A DNA stretch of 20,761 bases. It comes from Ichthyophonus hoferi (taxonomy: Eukaryota > Opisthokonta > Ichthyosporea > Ichthyophonida > Ichthyophonidae). Position numbers and translations under genes: made by a program. The stretch is from the NCBI GenBank assembly GCA_002751075.1, contig NAOQ01000453.1, positions 38,775 to 59,535 of the forward strand, given 5' to 3'. Positions 10,894 to 20,700 of this stretch are shown here, piece after piece. Each line of letters begins with the position of its first letter. Position 1 is the first letter of the stretch. The notes beneath the pieces are model-generated. The model had not been told where the DNA came from and searched no databases. It saw only the letters and a list, made by a program, of their open reading frames with translations.

Positions 10894-11792
10894 CGATGAT
10901 AACGCTAGAACATAGAAATTATTATATAATTTTTCAGTCTTTGTGTGAGACCTTACATGGCGTTATATGCTTGACCGCCGATTGTACTGAAACCAGTCAG
11001 CAACCTTAATAAGGTATAATGTTAGACGGTGAAATATATTGAAATATAAGTTTGCACTGAGCGCCCACTTTCTTACTAAGTAAACCCCCAAATACTATTA
11101 ATAAACAAAGGGAATTACCCTAAGGATAACGTGGTTTTACTCTAAAAATAATGTGGTTACACAGTTTGTCCCAACATTACATTAATAGAAGCTTTTACCA
11201 CAAGAACTTGTGGCTTAAAAAGCCTTTTTGTTAAAGATGATCTAATTGAAAACTTGATATAACAACATATTTTTATGTTGTTTGCTGCTATTAGTAAGGA
11301 GGTGTACAACAAAATACTAAATATATAATTATTAGTAAGTGTGTTTACTTGTAGGGACCAGACCCTACAGTATAATATAATGCAAGAGAGCTACTGGTAT
11401 AAATTTGCAGATTTGGTTGAACGGGTGCAGTTCTGGCCAATAAATACTGACAGATCAATACAGCCAATCCACATAGCGATTGCAAACAGGCAAGTTAGTC
11501 TATTCCTATTATAGATAATTGGCCCTTTTCATTAACCCTACATTACATTAATAACACTAATAGTAATAGACTCTTGCTATTTACTATAATAAGTCGGTTT
11601 TAATACTACATACAACCCTCTTAGTATGGTGGTTAAACTCGAGCGTAGACGAGTACAAACAACTAAACCTGAAATTATCGCTTATAGGCAGATAAAATCC
11701 AAACGATGTCTTTTACCCCTCTCTCTTATTACCTCTTCTTATCTCATTAACCTACTCTATCCTCCCTTCTCTCGCCCTCTCTCAGAGTAATT
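10894..11792. other. Intergenic stretch upstream of YJU2B
   Basis: No gene is supported. Two short plus-strand open frames with ATG starts (11380-11514 and 11636-11790) lack partners, domains or poly(A) signals. From about 11700 the sequence turns pyrimidine-rich (TACCCCTCTCTCTTATTACC), as expected for a promoter-proximal or leader region of the next gene. Confidence 0.45.
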
Positions 11793-11852
11793 CATACCGT
11801 GTACTAGCATACCGTGTACTAGCATACCGTGTACTAGCATACCGTATACTAG
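11793..11852. repeat. Four-copy 15-bp tandem repeat just before the YJU2B start
   Basis: The unit CATACCGTGTACTAG is repeated exactly three times (11793-11807, 11808-11822, 11823-11837), and a fourth copy (11838-11852) differs by one base. The array ends 21 bp before the YJU2B ATG, so it lies in the 5' UTR or core promoter. Near-perfect identity suggests recent expansion, and copy number could vary between individuals. Confidence 0.9.
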
Positions 11853-11873
11853 TCATCCATACCCAACGCCATC

Positions 11874-14800
11874 ATGGTAGGTCATGCTGTCCCACAACAG
11901 TCTACAGGACATTAGTAGACTATATGCTGTTATGAAGGGAGTGTGGGTGGGAGTGATGGTGTTGGAGGTGTTATTGTTACTAGTTTAAGTAGGGGAAGAG
12001 TCATTGTAGTAGTGGCCTCAATATAGGAAAAGGCCTGTTTGTATTCGTCTAGTCATGTTGCCTAACAACAAGGGTGTAGGCCGACAGGAAGGCAGTTAAT
12101 AAGTACTATCCCCCTGACTGGGACCCCTCCAAGGTGACTACGTCCTCTTCTCTACTCTCCTCCACCCTCCTCTATCACTCATATTTATCGTTATAAGCAT
12201 CCACTTTTACACATTCATTCATGCCCTAGTGTACACTCCTTCACAGTTATAAATACGAACATATCCCCATACATATACTCTGCCTCCTCCTCTAGTATAC
12301 CTTAGTGGATACAGTAGCCTGCCTTTCCTCATTCTATATATCAACCACACATCTCCAGCCCTCTCTCCTCTCTATACTATTTCCATTTTCCCTGTTATGT
12401 TATATTCTGGACAATGTCACCCCCCCCACCTCCTAGGCCTACCTGTCTATCTCCCACAGTACATCGTTTTCCTCCTATCCCTATAGCCATAACCCCTATC
12501 ACCCCCGCTCTAGACCCACTACATAGTGAGAAGGGTGTGGCTCTGCCTTAGAGAGGAGACTAATAGGAGGTGCGCAGGGATCTATCAATACCTATCAGAA
12601 CAGTCATCCACTAAGAGACAGGGCCCGTAAGTTAGACCAAGGCATCCTCATCGTCAGGTTAGTAAAGTGTAGGAGAGAGAGGGAGGGTAGTATATAGTAT
12701 ACGGACATTATCGCCTGCTGTAAGCCAACCATATGACGGCTGTTTATTATGAATCTAACAATGGTCTATAAGACAATATGCCTGCCAATTGAATGAGAGT
12801 ATTTCATTATCATGTAATATTTTCTAGGCATGCCATAAGCTTCACGGCCTACGGAAATATAAAGTCCGTTTTCTGCTTCACTTGAGCTAATGCTAAAGTT
12901 CTCTAAAAAGTTTCTTGATGTTTCCTCTTTGCTGGTGTCAGAAGAGAGTTGTACCCTTTGTTTCTTTTTACCTATAGATCCCAATTTTTTGTTGCAGAGA
13001 CAATGGCAGTCTTATATTTTATTTGTGATTCAGGAGTAGACATATTTCTTCTCTTTATTGTTATAACTACATCTTAGGCCAGGATACTCCAATTAAATGA
13101 CATCAACTCATACTTAATGCTGTCCCTTGATAGGTTCGAGCTACCTTACAATATTTGGTGTAATGGCTGTGACAAGATGGTGGGCATGGGTATGTGTCCT
13201 TCCTCTTGCTTTGGGCCTAGGTGAGGGAGGGGACTAAGGGGGAGGAGGTAGAGGAGGTATTAAGGGGGTGGGGGTAGGGGTACGCTATAACGCCGAGAAG
13301 AAAGAGGTGGGGAAGTATTACAGCACACCCATCCTTAGTTTCCGTATGAAGTGTCACCTATGTGATAATTGGTTTGAAATCAGGACTGATCCTAAGGTAG
13401 GTTTATAACAGTACAGCATACCCTATTTATTGGAGAGGGACAGGGACAGGGAGAGATAAGTGGAGTATTAGGAGGGGGACCTAGGCTACATAAACTGCCA
13501 TGCCAGCTATAATAAGTCTATAATTAGCTAACCAATCCACATGGGCCTCTTTTCAGAACACCCAGTATGTTGTGGTATCAGGAGCCAGGCGAAAGAATGA
13601 AGAGTGGGAGCCTGCGGACAATGAAGGGATTTCATTGGAGGGTAGGTAGATAGGACTTTGAAATGGTAGTTAAAAATAGCAGTAGAATAGGCCACTATAT
13701 GGGTAGACAACTCTACCTCTACCCTACTAATCTTTCTCTTCCCCCTATGTTATAGACACAGAGGAGAGTACTAAGCGCTCTCAGGACCCTATGTATCGAC
13801 TAGAACATGGTCTACAAGATAAGACCAAGGGAGAGGAGAAGGCCTCGGGGTTAGCTAGGCTACAGGTAGGTGTATATAGATAGTGTGTGATTATTGCCCA
13901 ATAGGGCGAGAGATCGTGGCAGGGGTTAGTCTCAGTATTGCATGACGTATATGATAGTATATCCTGATATATTCACCAATGATTTATTACCAATCAGAGG
14001 TTAGCGGAGAGAGGCCGGGATGACTATGAGCTCAACAAGTTATTGCGAAAAGACAACCGGGTAAGTGTTGGTATAGGATAGGATAGGATAGGATAGATAG
14101 TATGTAATGAGCTTGTGGCTCTAGACAGGCTCCCTTGTAGGCCACATAGCTCTCCCCTCCTATCCAATATAGTGTAAATGTTGCATGCCATTAAACAGAG
14201 ATGTGTCTCCCTAGTGGTCCATTAGGACACAGCCCTAGGTTGTCATTGGGTCATAGAGCACCAAGGTGAAGGTGATATAAATGCCAAACTACCAATCACT
14301 AACAGTATGTGTATGGGCCAATAGGAATACAGGAGGGAGGTGGCAGTGGCCAGGGCTGACGAACAGGAGGTCCAGCGCAAGTACCAATTGGCTATCCCTA
14401 TTCTACCAGCCAATGAAGAAGATGCGATATCAGCCACCTTCATGATTCACCAGCGGGATGGTAAGCATGATCATTGATTGGCGGAGAGGTACAGTCACAG
14501 GGTGTGGATCTTAGAGGGTTATTTATATAGGAGGACTATGATTGGAGATAGGGATAGTTTATTTCATTAACAGTGGCCAATGGTTATAGGATAAATTATT
14601 TAATTAGCAGTGGCCAATGGTCGTGGGTGCAGGCTCCAGGAGAGATACTCTGAAACGACGGCTGGCCATACAGGCTCAACCAGTATTAATAGGAAGCAGG
14701 TAGGTGTGATAGTCAGCCAGTAGGCATGCTCTATACTGGATACCCCAAGGTAGGCACTAATCCGTACCCACAGGGAAGGGTCCAAGACACTAGGCACTGG

Positions 14801-15007
14801 GTTTGGCAGTACAAGTAAACGGCGTAAGACTACCCTAGCAGGCCTGGTGCGGCCCAAGCCCTCAGGTAGGCAGCCTTACTCTCCCCCCACCACCCTTTTA
14901 CACAGCGCTAGGTAGGTAGGCCAGGGCTGACTATACATATAATCTAAAACATAGCTCTAGGTACTGCCTGCTCATTCCTAATCAACGAACTGGGCACCTG
15001 CAGGTAA
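11874..15007 (+). CDS. YJU2B: YJU2B/CCDC130 (Saf4-type) splicing factor
   Basis: Twelve coding exons encode about 303 residues: 11874-11876, 12080-12133, 12578-12657, 13134-13189, 13278-13396, 13557-13641, 13756-13865, 13998-14060, 14325-14460, 14633-14699, 14774-14865 and 14961-15007. All are in frame with GT-AG introns. The N-terminus has [12 protein letters not shown], then [20 protein letters not shown], then two Cys-x2-Cys pairs (WCNGC, KCHLC) that bind zinc in this family. These surround GVRYNAEKK and [39 protein letters not shown] and [11 protein letters not shown] follow, matching CCDC130 rather than its paralogue YJU2/CCDC94. The C-terminal part is basic (TSKRRKTT). Family members act in the nucleus at pre-mRNA splicing. 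Only ATG lies in coding exon 1, and an in-frame TAG directly before exon 2 rules out a later start there. The last acceptor is ambiguous between 14955 and 14961, two residues apart. Human CCDC130 is longer, about 396 residues. Confidence 0.92.
12743..12748 (-). promoter_or_regulatory. Poly(A) signal AATAAA (minus strand) inside YJU2B intron 3
   Basis: The plus strand reads TTTATT; the minus-strand AATAAA lies about 18 nt past the stop of the minus-strand open frame at 12984-12766. Together they look like the end of a nested transcript, but one hexamer is weak evidence. Confidence 0.35.
12766..12984 (-). CDS. Nested minus-strand open frame in YJU2B intron 3, unrecognised
   Basis: Between YJU2B exons 3 and 4, the minus strand has an open frame of about 70 codons. 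It is not low-complexity: [20 protein letters not shown], then [20 protein letters not shown] and a tail rich in Tyr and Met that ends at 12766. AATAAA follows. It has no ATG at its start. A separate short frame with a good-looking ATG at 13043 ([20 protein letters not shown]) overlaps its upstream end in another frame. How the two relate, if at all, cannot be told from this sequence. It could be the last exon of a nested gene, a decayed copy of a gene from elsewhere, or chance. No transposon domain or terminal repeat was seen around it. Confidence 0.27.
   Translation of the reverse strand: MGSIGKKKQRVQLSSDTSKEETSRNFLENFSISSSEAENGLYISVGREAYGMPRKYYMIMKYSHSIGRHIVL
14073..14096. repeat. GGATA microsatellite in YJU2B intron 8
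   Basis: GGATA is repeated four times in a row at 14076-14095, starting 15 nt after the donor site of exon 8. It is a short microsatellite likely to vary in length. Confidence 0.85.
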
Positions 15008-15047
15008 ATGACCCATGGCACCAATGCCCTCTATATATATTTTATGG

Positions 15048-16689
15048 CTATGACCGGGTGGCCATTACCCACCAATTGCCATGGTCACAGCCTGCTTCCC
15101 GCACAGTCAGTCCTCCCACCTGTCCCCCCACCAGCCATCAGACCAATAAGAATGCCGTGTTCCAGACTAACCAATAACCGAGTGGTTCATACCTGATCAA
15201 CCAGTGCCTCTAGTTCGCCTTCAGTAAATAGATGGTAATAGCGCTGTAGACCACCAATCATTATTAGTCACCATCTAAAGAGTACCAATAGCATTACAGT
15301 CCACACACACCTGGTACACTATATCTTCTTTCTCATTGATCTCTTTCTCGTTCTCGTCTTTCTTTATAAAGGTCCTGTGGATATAAAAATGTAAGATCCT
15401 CCCACCTGATTGGTGGTTTCTCCCAGCAACCATTCATACCTCTGCAGCTTCCAGGGGACAAACAAGTCTCCATCGGCCCCTACAGAGCTGTTCTGAAACT
15501 GGAATAGAAGGAAGGATTAACACAGGGGTCAAGGCTTACTATTAAAGGATTACCAGGACAGCCCTCTTATTGCTCAGTTATCAGTTATATACCAGCAGGA
15601 TTCTGGTTGATGATTGGTAGAGGGGGAAGGCAATGAATGATATAGGATGGTACATAACGGGGCCCTATAACAATAAAGATGCACACCGATCTACCCCATG
15701 AGGTGGAGTTTAGGATAATACAGGGCATGATTATAACCAAATGAGACACACAGTCAGGTTAGATAGTCCCAATACAGGAGGGTACACTACATACTATACA
15801 TTAACATGCTGTGTGTATGGGAGGGGCTGATACTATAGCATATAATATGAAGGTACTATTATAGAGAGTAGGGCTAGATCAGACTAAGAGTAGAGGAGAA
15901 GGAGAGAGAGAGACATTAGCCACAAGGCCCACCTACCTTCTCCTGCTCCTTCGCCCATACATACACTAACATGCTCCCTCCTGGCTTGACTATACGGCCG
16001 AGTTCCTGGGATACCACCGACCAATGAGATTGTCGTTATACTGAGTACTAGTTATGATCAACCAATAGCGTTACCTTTAGGGCGGCTAGACGGCGAGCAG
16101 GAGATGCCATATGGTGGACCACCGCTATACATATCACTGCATCCTGTAGCCCCCCACACTTAGACTCCATGTATCCCCATTTACTCTCCCATGTACGCCT
16201 CTCACAACCACTTACGAAGCTAGAATTGCGATAAGGAAGGGTCAGCAGGTCGGCCACCAGTCCTTCATGGCCTCTCTCTCCACTAATAGTCACCAAGTTG
16301 GCACAGGTGTCAGAGCCTATGCCTACGGTGTGTTCAGGATTGATTCCAAGGTACTTGCCGTTGCCACAGCCCACATCGGCCTGTAGGGGCCCACCGTGGT
16401 TGGTTTTGACCCGCAGCCCCACCCAGACCTAGGACAAATGCCGAGCCACTAACCCATAGTGTACCGCTAGGGAAACTTTTGATGAAGGCCTCTACCCGAG
16501 GCCAAGCCTGTAAGGACCTCTAGTTAGTCCCCACTATCCACCCGACCTTCTATCGCAATGGGGGCTGCAACCTACCTTGTACCGTGTACTACTAAAGTGG
16601 GAGGCTATAGCATCATATACGGCATGCACATGATCCTTTTCTACCTTTGCATCCGCCAAGCCGGCCCTAGCCTCGTGAAAGTCTGCCAT
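15048..16689 (-). CDS. Trm9-like tRNA wobble-uridine carboxymethyl methyltransferase
   Basis: Nine exons on the minus strand encode 238 residues: 16689-16576, 16507-16454, 16380-16216, 16143-16075, 16005-15937, 15498-15440, 15374-15311, 15243-15193 and 15119-15048. All are in frame and GT-AG. Family landmarks appear in order: VYDAIASHFSSTRYKAWPRV, SAM-binding motif I (ADVGCGNGKYL), LVADLLTLPYRNSSF, AVVHHMASPARRLAALKELG, the PGGSMLVYVWAKEQEK strand, FVPW, RYYHLFTEGELEALV and the C-terminal DHGNWWVMATRS. In this family the enzyme works with Trm112 and methylates the carboxymethyl group on tRNA wobble uridine 34 to give mcm5U. Animals usually carry it as the last domain of ALKBH8 or as TRMT9B with a long insert. 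Here there is no AlkB or RRM domain, and the linker between FVPW and YYHLF is only about 25 residues, so the layout is closest to stand-alone Trm9. It converges on YJU2B. Confidence 0.93.
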
Positions 16690-17706
16690 ATTTCACCACC
16701 TAACAGATAATAGGAATGTTACTACTGTATATTATAGTCTATATAACCTGATAGTAATATTACATTACAATGTATATATAATATACCAGATACTACTCAT
16801 TATGGTAAACACACTGCCATCCTATAGGGTTGTAAGGTTGATGTTCTTTGACTTTAATCGAAATTTTGCCTTGCCGTGAGAAAATCTAATCAGAGTTTCT
16901 GAAAAGATAATATTGATTAGCTGTTATTATAGGCAATTATAAAAAAAACGTCCAATAATAACGAGTTATAAAACTAATCTGTAATTAATCTGTGATGAAG
17001 GCCGTCAAATATATTTGACCCATCCTTCCGATTTTCGTACAATTAACTTTATGACATTTACCATTTACATAATACAACAAGCGTATCGCCCTGAACATAA
17101 GTTGTCCAATCATTATCGATACTATTCTGATACGTCATCCTAACGTCATAATAGCAGCTTATTTTGAGTTGGCGCCAAGGACTGGCACGTGAAATCAAGA
17201 CAATAAGCCGAGTACTACTTTTATGTGGATTACTATTACCTTAGGTGGTGTTTACTGTAGTCTATATTTGGGGTTGTTCGCTAGTTTTAGCGGTTAAAGT
17301 GTGCGTGTTTCGCTCACTTTCTTTCACGTAAAACGCCACGGGGCCCTGTGCCCCCAGAACAGTACGTATATCTGGACTATCTATGTGTACTATATGTACT
17401 ATAGTTTTGCTTTAAATGTAGTTATGGGGGTTATTATGTTTATTAAGCAAAAACACAATAATCGTATAAATACATCCTGTCTCTGGATTCTGTTAGAGAA
17501 ATTTCAAACAAACCCAACTCATATTTTTTACTACTTCTATATACATTTTTCTTCTTGTCCTCTTCCTTTCTTTCTACCTCTTTCATCTACGTTCCCTTGT
17601 CTTTAGTGAAGTTTACCACCTCTTTACTCTCTATTCCAAGCTGTTGGCCGAGAAGGAGACTTGATTGAAAGGTTTATACTAACCGTGCTGGTATCACAGA
17701 ACAAAT
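16690..17706. other. Divergent intergenic spacer between the methyltransferase and LRR genes
   Basis: This 1-kb spacer separates two divergently transcribed genes. Its left part is AT-rich and includes the perfect 16-bp palindrome GTCAAATATATTTGAC at 17004-17019. Its middle has a cluster of transcription-factor-like motifs (17106-17191). The right part has TATAAATA at 17465-17472 and a pyrimidine-rich stretch around 17540-17600 that may be leader sequence of the LRR gene. A plus-strand frame at 17301-17606 is open but looks non-coding. Confidence 0.5.
17106..17191. promoter_or_regulatory. Candidate bidirectional promoter motif cluster
   Basis: Within 86 bp there are a CCAAT pentamer (17106-17110) and two cAMP-response-element-like half sites spaced 11 bp apart (TACGTCAT at 17131, AACGTCAT at 17142). 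A perfect E2F-type palindrome TTGGCGCCAA (17169-17178) and an E-box CACGTG (17186-17191) follow. Motif matches are seen directly; their use is inferred. The cluster lies 417-502 bp from the methyltransferase start and 516-601 bp from the LRR gene start, which suits a shared promoter of two housekeeping genes. Confidence 0.45.
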
Positions 17707-20700
17707 ATGGTATCAAATAACAAACTAGGCGAGGCCCTGAGGCGGTCAAGAATGGCCAAGTCACTTGACTGCCACTACCAAGGTAAGGTTCTATCTAGGT
17801 GATTATGAGGGCCGAGGCTGTAGGTGACTGGTCTCCATTATTAGCTACTAGTTTACATTCCTTCCTAATCAATGTTATCATTACCTACAGGGTTTGATGA
17901 TAATGACTTAAGCCAGTTGCTGATGAACCCAGCCAACCGAGAGCTACTAACTAGTCTACAGACAGTTCGTCTACGTCATAATAAACTGACTAAAATGCCT
18001 GTGTGTATGCTCCCTGGTACCTTGGTTAGCGTGACTCGACTGATCCTGCCTGGAAATCTCATCACCAGCCTGCCCAAAGAGTTCTTTCAATCCTTCCCAG
18101 GTATAATTTGGGCCTGTTGGTTTTTCTTTTTGACCACATTTTTATTAACCAAAGCAAACAATGATAGTAGAATATTTCATACATTAATGTGGGGAGAGCG
18201 AAGAAGGCCAAGGGTAAAACAACGGTAGGAAGAAATAGGGAAAGGAAAGGGACAAGAAAATGTGTCCTTAATCTACAGCACAATAATATATGTATCATTA
18301 TTTCACACCAGTTATGTGTTTAAGGTATTTTAAAACATGGCTCTAGTCCAGGCATCTCTTTCTTTTATTCTATTCCTTCATATTATCATCTCTTCTCACT
18401 GCTTATTTCCTCAGCTCTCATGGAACTGGATGTATCACAGAACCGTATAGAGGTGGTGTCCAATAGCCTCGGCTTGGTGGTCCACTTACAGGTGAGACAC
18501 CAACCTTCTCCTCCATAACCTAGGCTCTATCATCTTTATTATAGTAGTATTATCATGTACGCTAATCACATACTCTCAGATTCTCAATCTCAAAGGGAAC
18601 AATATCTCCAGTCTACCAGTTGAAATTAGTCAGCTGGTTGCACTACGATCATTGGATCTACAAAATAATCCTCTGGACACTTTGCCAGTGACTATGTTTA
18701 GTCTAGGTAGGTACACAAGCTCTTGTTGATGTGGACTGGGGGCCTGGCCCAGCCATGCATAATAAACACCATCTAACTCATTTTTCTTACAGAGAGGCTT
18801 GAGGTGTTGGCCCTAGGACCCACCCAGCTGAAGGACGAGAAGTTGGCCCAGGCCTATGAGAAGAACGCCTGGAAAGGACTCCGGCCCATGCTGCAGAGTG
18901 GTAAGTGTAATCACTCTTATAGTTTTGAAGGTATTGGGTCGAGGTACGTACACATGCAGTACGACCCCAGTGATTTTAATGCTTCTACAGTCATACTGAC
19001 TGAGACCGGCCTATTACATAGTGCCATTTCGGGCTGTTTTGATTAGTATCTTATTATTAGCTAGATATGTTCTCTCTATCGTGTGATAACACATAGGTAG
19101 GCCTCCACACCTTGGTCATGAACCGTACATGCAGATACATTCGCATTTAATACTCCTAGTATGTATATATATTGCTCAATTTTGTGCACCCTATATACTT
19201 ACATGTGTATTTGTATGGTCTTGTGGACAGAAAACGTCGTGTATATTCATTATTATTTGACATGATGCTAATTGAGTTGTACCTTCAACAGATTCCAGCA
19301 AGAACACCAGAGGGAGTGTTATTTCCGCCAAGGTATGGGTGGGTTTGGTGTCGGTATCTTATTGTGGGGTTGCCCCTTTTCTGGTCTATATTCATTATTC
19401 ATACTTGTTTATTCAAGGCAGGAGTTGGCCTGGCTCGCTTCAATTTTATATTTTATAATAGCACATTCATTGGAGGACAGGGCTAACTTTGTGGAATGTT
19501 TTATTCTAGGGTCAACCCACCACTGATGATTCAGATGAGCCATCCACGACTGGTAAGTAGAAGCAAAGGTAGGGGAAGGGTATATATATCAAGGGAGATG
19601 ACTGACTAGATTGGCTGGATAGGTGTGAAGCTGGACCACTTGGAGAGTGGACTGCAGGAGGTCACAGGTAAGTAGTTTGGATGATTGGGCCAACGGATGA
19701 CGGGATGAATGCTGTACTGACATGCCGCTATATAGGAGCCCTACGTATTCTTGTGGATGAGGTGCGCGGACAGGGCCAGCTTCTGAAGCAGTTGGTAGAG
19801 GTGACGGCGGATAATCAGAAGCACATGGCAGCACAGACCAAGGCTGTGACCCAAAGTATTGCTCAGTTAGGTCAGAAAATACAGAATGACCAGCCAGCGT
19901 CCGCGATGATGCAGGTATTGCAGGACACCAGGGCTCTACAGGCCCAGATGCTGAAGATTAGCCAGGATGGAGGTCCCCTCCGCCCCATCTTACAGGAGAT
20001 GTCCGCTGCCCAGCGCCAGACCACCCAGCTCTTCCAAGCCCTCATCCTTGCCAGGGCCCAACACCCAACCAATGCATCCAGGCCTACCAGTGGCACCTCC
20101 TCTGCCGCTACTACTACCCCAGCAACCATCCCCACCCAAGGTATGTGATTGGGTTGCTAGATGTTCGATTATACCAGTAAAACAGAAGCTGGTTAAATGC
20201 AGTATTTGATGATAAATAGAATATGGCGGTGATCATACTGTGGCGACAAGTCATTGCATGTAGCTGGGGTGATAACTTATTATCTAACTGTGCAATCACT
20301 GTACCTATAGCAGCTGCAAGACCCACAATGCCAGCCGTACAGCCAGTCATTGCTAGCCCTATGCAGGCTCCAGTGGTAAGTGAAATACTTGTTGTCTGCC
20401 GTATAATAAATTGTACTTGTGTTCCTAACCCTCACGATGACCCTTTCTTTGCCCTGTCCTTTTAGGCCACGCCCACTGCAACACCAGCTGTACCTACCCT
20501 GCACCCTCGCCTGTTTGAGAGCCTCAGCCAAAAGCCAGTACATACCCCATCCAACAATGAAGACAATGACTCTGATGTAAGCTATTCTTGAGTTCAAGAG
20601 TTGTTGAAATAGTATTTCTATTAATTCAACATGAATATTGACTATACTATCTTAATAGAATGACGACGAGGTTGAAGAGCACGAGGCCCAGGTAGACTTC

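Noticed and set aside
11380-11790. Two short plus-strand ATG frames (44 and 51 codons) before YJU2B
   Set aside because: They look mildly coding-like but do not join in frame at the available splice sites and lack any domain. They could be upstream leader frames or chance.
17340-17354. GGGGC-CCTGT-GCCCC hairpin, considered as a structured RNA or terminator
   Set aside because: It is a single 5-bp stem with no flanking conserved elements of tRNA, snRNA or histone-type stem-loops.
17301-17606. 101-codon plus-strand frame in the divergent spacer
   Set aside because: It has no ATG at its start, is Tyr/Phe/Ile-rich from pyrimidine-rich DNA, and sits in what looks like promoter and leader sequence.
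18901-19526. Open frames at 18804-19046, 19172-19486 and 19272-19526
   Set aside because: They are read-through into introns 5 and 6 of the LRR gene, or frames different from the one that keeps the exon joins in phase.
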